From: Acidobacteriaceae bacterium
Lineage (GTDB): Bacteria > Acidobacteriota > Terriglobia > Terriglobales > Acidobacteriaceae
DNA length: 46,272 nucleotides
Assembly: GCA_003133425.1 (NCBI GenBank)
Contig: PKXI01000122.1
Location: 44,680 to 90,951, forward strand
Direction of reading: 5' to 3'
A program made the translations under genes and the position numbers. Shown here piece after piece: positions 16,708-25,118 of the stretch (position 1 is the stretch's first letter; every line of letters starts with the position of its first letter). The notes under the pieces were generated by a model, which was not told the origin of the DNA, did no database searches, and saw only the letters and a list, made by a program, of their open reading frames with translations.

Positions 16708-18176
16708 CAAGGTATCCTCGGCATCCCTTGCTTGCTGTTCGGGGGGTCAACCGGGTTGAACTTCCGCGCCAGTTCCGGCGTTGACTGCACATCGTCCGCG
16801 GGCGGATTATCTGCCTTCGCCACTTCCGCCGCAAATACGTAGCTCGGTCCGAACATGTTGCTGGTAAACAGCACCAGCGACTTGTCGGGAGAAAAGCGCA
16901 CGTTTGGTTCTTCGCGATAGTAGTGGTGCGACATGTTGACCAGGCGCTCGGAGTGGAAGACTCCCGGCTGCCAAAATGTTGACTCGTTCAACGCATCAGG
17001 TCCGCCGGCGATCGTCTGCGGATGGAACAGTTCAATCCACTCGCCATCCTTGGCTCGTGCCACCTGGCCGGGGTCGCCGCCGTCGCCGCAAAACAAATCG
17101 AGATCCTTGGTCAGGTTGAAGTGAATGGACCACTCGTCGCGTTGCATGTGGAAGGCAGTGCGCTTGCCGGTTTGCAGGTTATATCCCGCCAGGAAAAAAT
17201 CCTCGCCCTTGGGATACTGCCAGTCGTACCAGATCGTCTGACCGTCGAGGCCCCAGAATTCGTGCCCCGCAATTTCCATCAACATGGTTCGCTTGTGGAT
17301 CAGCGTGTTGTGCGTGCCGTCGGTATGGATCATCCAGATTCGGTCCACCTTCTGCCATGGCCCTTCGTGACAGTACATCAGCAGGGTGGGATCAGTGGGT
17401 GAGAAGAGCAGATGGTTCACCCAGTCGGTGGAGTGCAACAGAATCTTGATGTCACCGGGCTTCTCGCCGTTCGGTCCCGGCTCAAGGCGAATGGTGAACA
17501 GCACCAGCGGAAGTCTCGCCGCCAACCGGCGTTCCATCATCTCGCCTTTGTCCATAGGCTGATAATGCGGCCCTTCCGCATTGCTGGCTACGCGGTTGTC
17601 TGGCCTTTGCGCTGCTGAAGCCGGCATATTCTGTCCGAATTCCTTGCCGGTTGCGTCGCCCTCAATGTACGTTCCCGCCGCCAGTGTCTCATCCGCGTTT
17701 ACGCATACGATCGTCCGTTTCGCCGGCAGGTCCACAAGCTTGCGCACATCCCCACTGTTCGTGTCGGCCTTGTAAACCGAGGTCACGCCTGAGGCCGGAT
17801 CGGTCTTCGTATAAAACACGCTGTTCGTCTTGTACCCTGCGACCAGGGCGTGCAGCATGCCTGGATACATCGGCCCCTTCGCATCGGACGGACGCGGCGG
17901 GTTGGCCACCAGCAGCCTGGTCGTTCGCGTCGCCATTTCCATCACGTGGATGCCGTCCGGCGCGGTGTAAATCATCTGCTTCCCGTCCGAGGTGTAGGCG
18001 TTCACGTTGAAATAAAAGCCGCCGGAGTTGGGCTCGTCACTCACGCGCCAGACGCGATGACCGGTGTCCTTGTCCACCCAGGTCTTTGGTGGAAATGGCC
18101 CGCCGGGCGTGGTTTGGGCTATAGAGATTAAGGGAAGGCTTATGAGTGCGAACGCAGCTAGTGAGCGGAGGCTCAT
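16707..18176 (-). CDS. Secreted oligogalacturonate lyase family protein (PL22)
   Basis: The protein has 489 aa with a signal peptide (MSLRSLAAFALISLPLISIAQ). The sequence is a beta-propeller with KTWVDKDTGHRVWRVSDEP at the N-terminus, IWMIHTDGTHNTLIHKR, GHEFWGLDGQTIWYDWQYP and NMSHHYYREEPNVRFSPDKS, matching the Pectate_lyase22/Ogl family in which three His and a Gln hold a metal. Ogl-type enzymes eliminate short pectin fragments; a periplasmic location would fit plant-polymer degradation. The length exceeds the enterobacterial enzyme by about 100 residues, partly because of the signal peptide and an insert around 180-205. The ribosome-binding site lies within a small TCTCC/GGAGA hairpin (18185-18198). 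Confidence 0.85.
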   Translation of the reverse strand: MSLRSLAAFALISLPLISIAQTTPGGPFPPKTWVDKDTGHRVWRVSDEPNSGGFYFNVNAYTSDGKQMIYTAPDGIHVMEMATRTTRLLVANPPRPSDAKGPMYPGMLHALVAGYKTNSVFYTKTDPASGVTSVYKADTNSGDVRKLVDLPAKRTIVCVNADETLAAGTYIEGDATGKEFGQNMPASAAQRPDNRVASNAEGPHYQPMDKGEMMERRLAARLPLVLFTIRLEPGPNGEKPGDIKILLHSTDWVNHLLFSPTDPTLLMYCHEGPWQKVDRIWMIHTDGTHNTLIHKRTMLMEIAGHEFWGLDGQTIWYDWQYPKGEDFFLAGYNLQTGKRTAFHMQRDEWSIHFNLTKDLDLFCGDGGDPGQVARAKDGEWIELFHPQTIAGGPDALNESTFWQPGVFHSERLVNMSHHYYREEPNVRFSPDKSLVLFTSNMFGPSYVFAAEVAKADNPPADDVQSTPELARKFNPVDPPNSKQGMPRIP

Positions 18177-18409
18177 GGCGGAGTTTCTCCTTGAGGAGAG
18201 GATTTGCTTTAAGCGAGTTCGTCCGCCGGTTCACCGGGAGATAGTCTAATTCGCAACGGAAAAAGTACGGGCGAGCAGGCAGGAGTTTTATACACTGCGG
18301 AACTATCGATTGGGAAACTGTTCTCATGGGGGGAATTGAGGCGGACGCCCACCAGATCAACCATGCCCGCCTCCCTCCGCAATGAACTCTTGCCGAAACT
18401 GATTTCGCG

Positions 18410-19786
18410 TCAGGCCCGCTTCTTCAACTCCGGGTACCGTGCATAAATCCTGTGCTGGTCGTCCGCGCTCAAATTACCCAGCAGGACAGGCTTGTCCTGT
18501 GGCCGAGTGCCTTTCTGGTTCAGCACATTCATTAGGCTCCATTCCCGTTGCAGCCCTTCGGGCTCCTGCGCCTTCAGGTCGTACCGGGTAAAGTCAATCA
18601 CTGAGGAAGGGCCGCCGGTGGTCCAGTTCCGTAGCAGCGCCAACCGAAAATCGCGGTTCATGAACCACTCTATTTCCAACTCCTTCTCAGAGCCTGGCGC
18701 TCCAGTTCCTTTCGCATCGAACCGGTAATTGAGCGCATTGTTATTGGGCGTGTGTTTCCGCCACTCCAGGCCGAACGCTCCCTCGGTCATCACCTTTGTG
18801 TCCGGCCATCTCTCTCGCACGGCCTGCAGCCAATAGGTCAAATCTTCATCGTGGCCAATCGATACCTCCCAGATGCCTGTTACAAAGCCGAATCCGTTCA
18901 GCGCGTGGCCACGGTCAAAGTGCATCGCCGTCGTATCCATCATTTCTTTTCGCCCGCCAGTGATTCCCAACTTCGGGTTTCCGACGGTTTCGATCGGACC
19001 TACGCCCATCCTGCTGTTGAAGCCGCCCTCGAAGCCTTGTCTCCGCGCGGTCAGAAAGTCGCAGGTCCAGCCATCCAGGCACACGCAGTCAATAAAATCT
19101 GTCGCACCTTGCGCCGGCTTCAGATAATGTTCGCGGCTGGGGTAATACGGATAGCAGATGCCACCATCGCCATCGCCGTTATCGATTCCGTGCTGGCTCC
19201 AGATCTGGCCCTGGCAAACATGGATGCCCTCTTCAGTAGCCAGCAATCTCTGGTTCTCTGCATCCATGTAGCCCGCTACCAGCGACTCCGGACGATACCC
19301 GCCGCCCACCATGTCGGTAATCAACTGCAACGCATCGTGAATTTGTTCACGGATTTCGGCGCGCGTGTTGTACATGGGCGCAAAGTAGCCGCCGGGAATG
19401 AATGTAATTTCGTCACCGTAGCGGTCATGGTAAGAGGCCAGCAGCCGTCGTGCTTCTTTGTAATCCTGGCGGCCGTCATTCAACGCCAACCAGCTGATCG
19501 CCCATGTCATCCGGCCATCCGGGCAGCCTCTCGCAAAGGCTTCCCTTCGCCCACGGATACGCTCAGGGCGATTATCCGCAACTTCATCAAGGCCGATCGA
19601 GCGGGTGGGAGTTACCTCAATCTGATTTACGCGCACCACAGAAACATGCGTCAGGAATCTTCCCTGCAGTCCGGATGGAGTCACAACTGCGCCGAGCGCG
19701 TTCTTTGCTGTGGATGCCAGGGCGAGAGACCCTGCTGAAGCCGCAGCTCTGTTCAAGAACTGCCGTCTGTTCCAATATCCGTTCAT
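18410..19786 (-). CDS. Tat-exported protein of unknown function (possibly DUF3863/DUF3864)
   Basis: The protein has 458 aa from ATG at 19784-19786, which has GAGG 9 nt upstream; the reading to 19813 adds nine residues. The N-terminus MNGYWNRRQFLNRAAASAGSL is a Tat-type signal with RRQFL. The body contains EITFIPGGYFAPMYNT, YRPESLVAGYMDAENQR, LATEEGIHVCQGQIWSQ and LDGWTCDFLTARRQG. The overall look is a TIM-barrel or deacetylase-like glycan enzyme, and I associate it tentatively with DUF3863/3864 proteins known mainly from Bacteroidetes. Position next to an oligogalacturonate lyase on the same strand (233 bp apart) suggests carbohydrate use. No catalytic residues can be assigned with confidence. 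Confidence 0.6.
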   Translation of the reverse strand: MNGYWNRRQFLNRAAASAGSLALASTAKNALGAVVTPSGLQGRFLTHVSVVRVNQIEVTPTRSIGLDEVADNRPERIRGRREAFARGCPDGRMTWAISWLALNDGRQDYKEARRLLASYHDRYGDEITFIPGGYFAPMYNTRAEIREQIHDALQLITDMVGGGYRPESLVAGYMDAENQRLLATEEGIHVCQGQIWSQHGIDNGDGDGGICYPYYPSREHYLKPAQGATDFIDCVCLDGWTCDFLTARRQGFEGGFNSRMGVGPIETVGNPKLGITGGRKEMMDTTAMHFDRGHALNGFGFVTGIWEVSIGHDEDLTYWLQAVRERWPDTKVMTEGAFGLEWRKHTPNNNALNYRFDAKGTGAPGSEKELEIEWFMNRDFRLALLRNWTTGGPSSVIDFTRYDLKAQEPEGLQREWSLMNVLNQKGTRPQDKPVLLGNLSADDQHRIYARYPELKKRA

Positions 19787-19965
19787 AACTTTCGTCCTCA
19801 AAACCATGTGCACTTATGAATGATAAGGAGTGTCTCACACCACTCCCATCGTGCATCCATCTCGCATGTCGATAGGGTTCAGGGGGCGGCTTCTCGGGCG
19901 GGGAAGGAATAAAGCCCCGACGCCCTTTCCGCGTTGGGCACGAAAAGGGCTGGGGAAATTTTCTA

Positions 19966-20028
19966 ACGCGTGCCTGATTTTGTTTTACGCGTGTCCGGTT
20001 TTGTCTTATGCGTGTTTGATGAACGTTC
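19966..20028. repeat. 21-bp tandem repeats at the pirin stop codon
   Basis: acgcgtgcctgattttgttt(t) at 19966-19986 and acgcgtgtccggttttgtct(t) at 19987-20007 are consecutive 21-bp units. A third, diverged unit from 20008 (atgcgtgtttgatg) lies inside the pirin gene and encodes its last residues. The period is a multiple of three and each unit carries the sequence of the pirin stop region. Confidence 0.75.
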
Positions 20029-20926
20029 CGGTCTGCAACTCGCTCATAGCCTGGCGCAGCTCAGCCTGCGTGTTCATCACGATTGGACCGTACCACGCGA
20101 CCGGCTCTTCGAGCGGCTTGCCTGAGACGAGCAGGAAGCGAATACCTTCAGGGGCCGCCTGGACCACGATCTCATCGCCGCGGTCGAACAACACGAGCGA
20201 ATGGTTTTTCGCGTCGTACACCAGCGTTGCATTCGGGTCCACTGCCGACTCCGTCAAAACAGCCTGCGGGTTCGAGGCGTCGCGAAAGGTTCCGGCGCCT
20301 GCGAAGACGTAGGCGAAGGCATTCCGCGTCGTCTCCACCTGGATGCGTTTCCGCTTGCCCGGCGGAACAGAGATATCCACATAGCGTGCGTCGACAGCCA
20401 TTGATTCAGTCGCCACGCCCTCCACCGGCCCTCTCTTGCCCCAGAACTCGCCACAGATAATGCGCGCTTTGGTCCCATCGTCCTCCGTGACCTCGGGGAT
20501 CGCGGTCGATGGAATGTCCTGGTAGCGCGGATCGGTCATCTTGTGCGCCGCGGGCAGGTTCGCCCACAGCTGAAATCCGTGCATGCGGCCGCGTTCATCG
20601 CCCTTGGGCATTTCCTGATGCAGAATGCCGCTACCAGCGGTCATCCATTGCACGTCGCCTGCGGTCATTTTGCCCTTGTTGCCCAGGCTGTCGCCGTGCG
20701 CAACCTCGCCGGCCAGCACATACGTGATGGTCTCGATGCCGCGATGAGGATGCCAGGGGAAGCCCGCGAGATAATCCGCTGGATTCTCGTTGCGAAAATC
20801 GTCCAGCAACAGGAACGGATCGAACTCAGCGGTCTTGCCGAAGCCAAAAGCGCGCTGCAGCTTTACGCCCGCACCTTCGATGGTGGGTTTGGTTTCAAGA
20901 ATCTGTTTGACTGCACGAAGTGACAT
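20006..20926 (-). CDS. Pirin family protein (bicupin)
   Basis: The protein has 306 aa with two cupin domains. The N-terminal metal site is intact: His59 and His61 in WHPHRGIETITYVLAGE, His103 and Glu105 in GSGILHQEMP. The second cupin carries no obvious metal ligands, as usual for pirins. Bacterial pirins include quercetin dioxygenases and redox or stress-linked proteins of unknown substrate. Upstream (20954-20991) lies a 38-bp element nearly identical to one in front of yceI, so the two genes are likely co-regulated. The AGGAGGTCC-type ribosome-binding site lies just before the ATG. Confidence 0.92.
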   Translation of the reverse strand: MSLRAVKQILETKPTIEGAGVKLQRAFGFGKTAEFDPFLLLDDFRNENPADYLAGFPWHPHRGIETITYVLAGEVAHGDSLGNKGKMTAGDVQWMTAGSGILHQEMPKGDERGRMHGFQLWANLPAAHKMTDPRYQDIPSTAIPEVTEDDGTKARIICGEFWGKRGPVEGVATESMAVDARYVDISVPPGKRKRIQVETTRNAFAYVFAGAGTFRDASNPQAVLTESAVDPNATLVYDAKNHSLVLFDRGDEIVVQAAPEGIRFLLVSGKPLEEPVAWYGPIVMNTQAELRQAMSELQTGTFIKHA

Positions 20927-20953
20927 GAGTGGACCTCCTGGGGCTTACATACA

Positions 20954-20991
20954 TTTGATGCGCGAGAGTGATATTTGTTGCAACAGGTATT
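20954..20991. promoter_or_regulatory. Shared 38-bp upstream element, pirin copy
   Basis: This segment is identical at 32 of 38 positions, without gaps, to 21664-21701 upstream of yceI. It contains the palindrome tgttgcaaca and the blocks tttgatgcgcg and gatatt. It begins 28 bp before the pirin start codon, in the position of a promoter/operator. Confidence 0.65.
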
Positions 20992-21043
20992 CAGTCGTCA
21001 TTGGACACTACACAGCGGCCGCGTAAAGCAGCACGGGTCTTTC

Positions 21044-21078
21044 TCTGTTCACTGACCACTGCCCACTGTTTACTGCTT
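21044..21078. repeat. Heptad tandem array at yceI 3' end
   Basis: The units tctgttc, actgacc, actgccc, actgttt, actgctt follow with exact 7-bp period and cover the yceI stop codon (21070-21072) and its last two codons. Confidence 0.75.
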
Positions 21079-21627
21079 GATGAACTGCAAATCCAGCGTA
21101 ATCGCCACTTCCTCGCCCACCAGCACCCCGCCGGTCTCGAGCGCCGAGTTATAGCTCACCCCAAAATCCTTGCGGTTGATCTTCGTCGTGCCCGTAAGCC
21201 CGATCCGATGGTTGCCCCACGGATCCTTCGACGGTTCGCTCACGTCTTCCACCTTCAGAACAACCGGCTTGGTCACGCCGCGGATTGTCAGGTCGCCGGT
21301 CACCTCATAGCTGCCGCCGCCCGTCGAATCGATATTGGTCGACTTGAATGTCATCGCAGGAAACTTGTCGGCGTCAAAAAACTCCGCGCTCTTCAAATGC
21401 CCGTCGCGCTGGTCTTCGCCGGTATTGATAGTGGAGACGGGAATCGCCGCATCGACAGTGGAATGGGCGTAGTTAGTTTCGTCTAGCTTCAACGCGCCGG
21501 AAAGGCCGGAGAACTTGCCCTTCACGTTTGAAATCATCATATGCTTCACCTTGAACTCGGCTGCGGAGTGCGCCGGATCAATCTTCCAGGTGGTTACGGT
21601 GCCGGGGGCTAAGACTGCTGTCGCCAT
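21070..21627 (-). CDS. YceI-like family protein
   Basis: The protein has 185 aa from ATG at 21625-21627, preceded by AAAGGAG 8 nt upstream; the in-frame reading to 21780 is discarded. The YceI lipocalin-like pattern is clear: WKIDPAHSAAEFKVKHMMISNVKGKF, GHLKSAEFFDADKFPAMTF, VTGDLTIRGVTKPV and FGVSYNSALETGGVLVGEEV. YceI proteins bind polyprenoids or amides in a central cavity. Many are periplasmic, but no signal peptide is visible here, so this form should be cytoplasmic. The promoter region shares a 38-bp element with pirin. Its stop codon lies within a heptad repeat array. Confidence 0.93.
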   Translation of the reverse strand: MATAVLAPGTVTTWKIDPAHSAAEFKVKHMMISNVKGKFSGLSGALKLDETNYAHSTVDAAIPVSTINTGEDQRDGHLKSAEFFDADKFPAMTFKSTNIDSTGGGSYEVTGDLTIRGVTKPVVLKVEDVSEPSKDPWGNHRIGLTGTTKINRKDFGVSYNSALETGGVLVGEEVAITLDLQFIKQ

Positions 21628-21663
21628 GGTGGTGGTGCTCCTTTCGAATTTGCTTTCACTTCC

Positions 21664-21701
21664 TTTGATGCGCGTTTGAGATATTCGTTGCAACAAGTAT
21701 T
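21664..21701. promoter_or_regulatory. Shared 38-bp upstream element, yceI copy
   Basis: This is the gapless match of 20954-20991 (six differences), including gttgcaac flanked by atatt and gtat. It starts 37 bp before the yceI ATG and 118 bp before the divergent SDR gene, so it could serve either. Confidence 0.65.
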
Positions 21702-21818
21702 TCCTGCTGGGAGGATGGGTTGTCGAACGGGGCGGTTTCGGGCGCTTGCCGGTCCCGCATCCCATGCCTGCCGCGGGCATCTAACCCGGAGGCGCCCAAG
21801 GGCGCGAAGGAGTGAAAG

Positions 21819-22667
21819 ATGGCAAATTCGGGAAGAACCTGGTTTATTACCGGCGCCTCCACCGGCTTCGGACGGTTGCTGGCTGAGGAACTGCTCAAAC
21901 GCGGGGAGTGGGTGGCCGCTACCGCGCGGGACCTGGCAAAAGTGCAAGACCTGCAAACCAAATACCCAGAGACGGCGCGGGCCTTCGCGCTCGACGTGAC
22001 CAAGCCGGCCGAAATTGAAATAGCCGCGCGGCAGGCCATTGCAGCCTTCGGGCATATCGATGTACTGGTCAACAACGCCGGCTACGGCGTAAATGGCGCA
22101 ATCGAAGAAGTGTCGGAAGACGAGTTCGAACCCATGTTCCAGACCAATATTTACGGCCTGATCCGCACCACACGCGTCTTTTTGCCGCATTTCCGCGAGC
22201 GGCGCAGCGGGCATATCTTCAACTTTTCATCGATTGGCGGCCTGATCGGCGGGGCCGGCTGGGGTTTCTACAATACCACCAAGTTTGCCGTGGAGGGTTT
22301 CAGCGAGGCGCTTGCCGCCGAAATGAAGCCCCTGGGCGTGCATGTGACCGTCATTGAGCCGGGTCCGTTCCGCACCGATTTCCTTGGCCGGTCGGGCAAG
22401 CTGGCCCAGCGCGAACTGCCGGAGTACGCACAGACTGCCGGCAAGGCGCGCGATTATCTCAGGACGCAATCCGGCAAGCAGCCTGGCGACCCGCAGAAGG
22501 CCGTGGAGGCTCTGATCGCGGTTGCAAATTCGCCCGAGCCGCCAGTGCACCTGATTCTTGGCAAGATCGCTCTCAGCCGTTTTCGCGAGAAACTCTCCAC
22601 CTGGCAAAAGGAGATTGCCGCGTGGGAAAGTGTCACGGCCGGGGCCGATTTTCCGGAAAATAGCTGA
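21819..22667 (+). CDS. Short-chain dehydrogenase/reductase (classical SDR)
   Basis: The protein has 282 aa with the Rossmann motif TGASTGFG (11-18), DVTKPA (59-64), NNAGYG (85-90), Ser138 in FNFSS, and the catalytic pair Tyr151/Lys155 in YNTTK. Arg37 in TARD after the second strand suggests NADP preference. The C-terminal half, with EPGPFRTDFLGRS, places it among oxidoreductases acting on unidentified small substrates. GAAGGAG lies 6-7 nt before the ATG. It is divergent from yceI with a 191-bp spacer that contains the shared regulatory element. Substrate cannot be predicted. Confidence 0.92.
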   Translation: MANSGRTWFITGASTGFGRLLAEELLKRGEWVAATARDLAKVQDLQTKYPETARAFALDVTKPAEIEIAARQAIAAFGHIDVLVNNAGYGVNGAIEEVSEDEFEPMFQTNIYGLIRTTRVFLPHFRERRSGHIFNFSSIGGLIGGAGWGFYNTTKFAVEGFSEALAAEMKPLGVHVTVIEPGPFRTDFLGRSGKLAQRELPEYAQTAGKARDYLRTQSGKQPGDPQKAVEALIAVANSPEPPVHLILGKIALSRFREKLSTWQKEIAAWESVTAGADFPENS

Positions 22668-22676
22668 GCGCCCAGA

Positions 22677-22750
22677 CCCGGAGCGGCGCCGCCGTTCCGG
22701 GCCGACATTCTGTCCGCCTTTCCACACATAGGGCCGGCCTTGCGCCGGCC
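22677..22750. terminator. Two GC-rich hairpins between SDR gene and dnaG
   Basis: The arms cccggagcg and its near-complement at 22693-22701 form the first hairpin. ggccggc (22732-22738) pairs perfectly with gccggcc (22744-22750) in the second, followed by ttat. They probably end the SDR transcript, but there is no real T tract, so termination is uncertain. Confidence 0.35.
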
Positions 22751-22771
22751 TTATGCTCATAACAGACCCCC

Positions 22772-24556
22772 GTGTCCGACTTCGCCCAAACCGTCAAGCA
22801 GCAGGCCGACATCGTCAAGGTGATCGAGGGGTACATTCGCCTGCGCAAGGCCGGGGCGCAGAACTACTCCGGACTCTGCCCCTTCCACAAAGAAAAGTCG
22901 CCATCGTTTTCCGTGCATGCGGTGCGGCAGTTCTACCATTGTTTCGGCTGCCAGGCCTCGGGAGATGTCTTCAGCTTTGTGGGCAAGATTGAAAATGTCG
23001 GCTTCCCGGAGGCGGTCCGCATTGTCGCGCAAAAGATCGGCATTCCTCTGCCCAAGCGCGAATTTTCATCCCCGGAAGAAGCCGCCGGCGCGCGGATGCG
23101 CGCCAGACTCTTTGACCTGCACGAGACCGCAACCGCCTTTTTCGAAGAGCAGTTGCGCGGGCCCGAAGGGGCCGTGGCGCGCGAGTACCTGGCTGGCCGC
23201 GGATTGACTCCCGAGGGCATCAAGACCTTCCGCATCGGTTACGCTCCAGACAGCTTCAACGCCCTGCGCGACCGTCTCAAGGGCATGGCCGATGACGAAA
23301 CTCTTCGTGCCAGCGGCCTTTTCAGTTCAAAGGAGCAGGGCGACGGCGGCCACGGCCCCATATACGACCGCTTCCGCAAGCGCGTCATGTTCCCCATTGC
23401 CAACGAGAGCGGCCGCGTAATTGCCTTTACCGCCCGCACCCTGGAGACGGGCGACAAGGCTGGCGCCAAGTACATCAATTCACCGGAGACGCCGCTCTAT
23501 TCCAAGGGCCAAGTGCTCTTCAATATGGACAAGGCCCGAACGGCGATTCGCCAATTTGAGTTTGCCTTGCTCGTCGAAGGCCAGATGGACTGCATCTCCG
23601 TCTTTCTCCGCGGAATTCAGAATGTGATTGCCACCAGCGGCACAGCCTTCACCGAACAGCAGGTGGCTCTGCTGCGCCGCCACACTTCAAATGTTGTCGT
23701 CAATTTCGATCCCGACGCGGCCGGAAGCAATGCCGCCGAGAAGTCCATCGCGCTGCTCACCGAGGAGGGCTTCACCATCAAGATCGTCACCCTCGACGGC
23801 GGCCTTGACCCGGACCGCTATATCCGCGAGCGGGGCGTGGAGGCCTACACGGCAGCGATCCGCGATTCCCGGCGGCAGTCGGACTACCTGATCGAGCGCG
23901 CCCGGCAAATGTTTCCCGGCGCCAGCGCGGACCAGAAGGTAAAGGCCATGAACTTTCTGTTGCCGCACATCCGCCGCATGCCAGAGAAGCTGGCGCGCGA
24001 CCAGTTCGCCGGCGACGCCGCTCAGAAGCTGGGCATCGATTCAGCAGTGCTGCGCGAGGAATTGCGGCAGGCTGCCCTCCGTCGCCGTGACCATGTAGAG
24101 GTTCGCGCCGCAGCCCTTACCGAGGTGGAGCGGGTGCTTCTACGCGCCCTGGCCATCTCTGACCCGGAGAACGAACACTCGCGGCGCCTGGCTGCCCAGG
24201 CGTTGGCCGAGCAACCTGCATGGTTTGAGCATCTTGGCACATTTCAGGCGTTGCAGTCCCTGGCCAACCGGCAGGCGCGCGATCCCATGGACGTGGTCGA
24301 GGACCAGGCCCAGCGGGCCCTGCTGGCTGAGGCGCTTTTGGCCGAGGTCAAGCCGCCCGAGGAGAATGAGGTGCAGAGCGCCGTGCAGGAGATCCAGGAG
24401 CGGGCGCTGGTAACCAGGCTGCGCGACCTCCGCTCCTTGATTGCCGAGGCCGAGCGGCGCGGCGATTTTGCCGAACTGGCCCTGCTGACCCAGCAAAAGC
24501 TGGACCTTGACCGGGCGCTGCGGAAATTGCACAACCACAGCGCCCCGCGGCCCTGA
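22772..24556 (+). CDS. dnaG: DNA primase, GTG start
   Basis: Primase makes RNA primers for lagging-strand synthesis together with the DnaB helicase. The 594-aa protein has a zinc-binding domain (Cys36, His39, Cys57, Cys60 in CPFH and CFGC), a catalytic core and a Toprim domain with Glu269/Asp273 in LLVEGQMD and Asp313/Asp315 in NFDPDAAGS. A C-terminal helicase-interacting domain follows from about residue 430. The start is GTG at 22772 (MSDFAQTVKQQADIVKVIEGY matches the family start); no strong ribosome-binding site is seen. It is followed by rpoD after 562 bp, a remnant of the common dnaG-rpoD macromolecular synthesis order; rpsU is not adjacent. Confidence 0.95.
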   Translation: MSDFAQTVKQQADIVKVIEGYIRLRKAGAQNYSGLCPFHKEKSPSFSVHAVRQFYHCFGCQASGDVFSFVGKIENVGFPEAVRIVAQKIGIPLPKREFSSPEEAAGARMRARLFDLHETATAFFEEQLRGPEGAVAREYLAGRGLTPEGIKTFRIGYAPDSFNALRDRLKGMADDETLRASGLFSSKEQGDGGHGPIYDRFRKRVMFPIANESGRVIAFTARTLETGDKAGAKYINSPETPLYSKGQVLFNMDKARTAIRQFEFALLVEGQMDCISVFLRGIQNVIATSGTAFTEQQVALLRRHTSNVVVNFDPDAAGSNAAEKSIALLTEEGFTIKIVTLDGGLDPDRYIRERGVEAYTAAIRDSRRQSDYLIERARQMFPGASADQKVKAMNFLLPHIRRMPEKLARDQFAGDAAQKLGIDSAVLREELRQAALRRRDHVEVRAAALTEVERVLLRALAISDPENEHSRRLAAQALAEQPAWFEHLGTFQALQSLANRQARDPMDVVEDQAQRALLAEALLAEVKPPEENEVQSAVQEIQERALVTRLRDLRSLIAEAERRGDFAELALLTQQKLDLDRALRKLHNHSAPRP

Positions 24557-25118
24557 ATGCTCCCTTCCAACCGGCCGAGAATACCGCCTAAAATCGCCTG
24601 AATCGTGCGTCGAAATGACCCCCGCCGGCGTCTAATTATTAGAGAAGGGATCGGGTAGCAGGCAAACCTTCCGGCCCGGCTTGAAGACAGTTCCCCAGGG
24701 ATCAAGGCTTTAGCAACGAATTATTGCTGAGGCGGACCGGGCGGAATGTGGTAATCTATTGATCTCTGTGAGGATGCGCGCCCCTTTGCCCCACACATGA
24801 GCTTCGGCTCGCGGGCTAACCAGGCGAAACCTGAAGCGCCGTCATCCTCTTCCGAGCAACTACTTGAAACCGCTACTTTTTTGCGGGTGACCGCAGGTTT
24901 GTGTCCGCATGTGTGCGGAGATTTCCTTTCGGAAATCTTTCTTTGCATGCCTGGGTCGGACCACGCACCGGCGCGCAATACGGTGCTGAATCTCGATTGC
25001 GCGGCTGCATGGCCCGGGATGATGCATCCCATTATGTAAGGCACTCACGTCCTCGCGACCATCAGGGAGCGGCGACCCAGAACGAAATCGGGCAGGACCC
25101 AGTATCCCTGGGCATGCC
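24557..25118 (+). promoter_or_regulatory. Long rpoD upstream region with promoter-like and hairpin elements
   Basis: No convincing gene lies in this 562-bp gap. tggtaatct at 24749-24757 resembles an extended -10 promoter element. About 150 nt downstream, two adjacent hairpins occur: tccgca-tgtg-tgcgga (24904-24919) and agatttcc-tttc-ggaaatct (24919-24938), the latter followed by ttcttt, like a weak terminator or attenuator. If the promoter is real, the rpoD mRNA has a structured leader of over 300 nt. A housekeeping ncRNA in this gap is also possible but none is recognised. Confidence 0.35.

Noticed and set aside
24797..25039. 80-codon plus-strand frame in the dnaG-rpoD gap
   Set aside because: It has no ribosome-binding site or recognisable motif and covers the two hairpins; the leader interpretation fits better.
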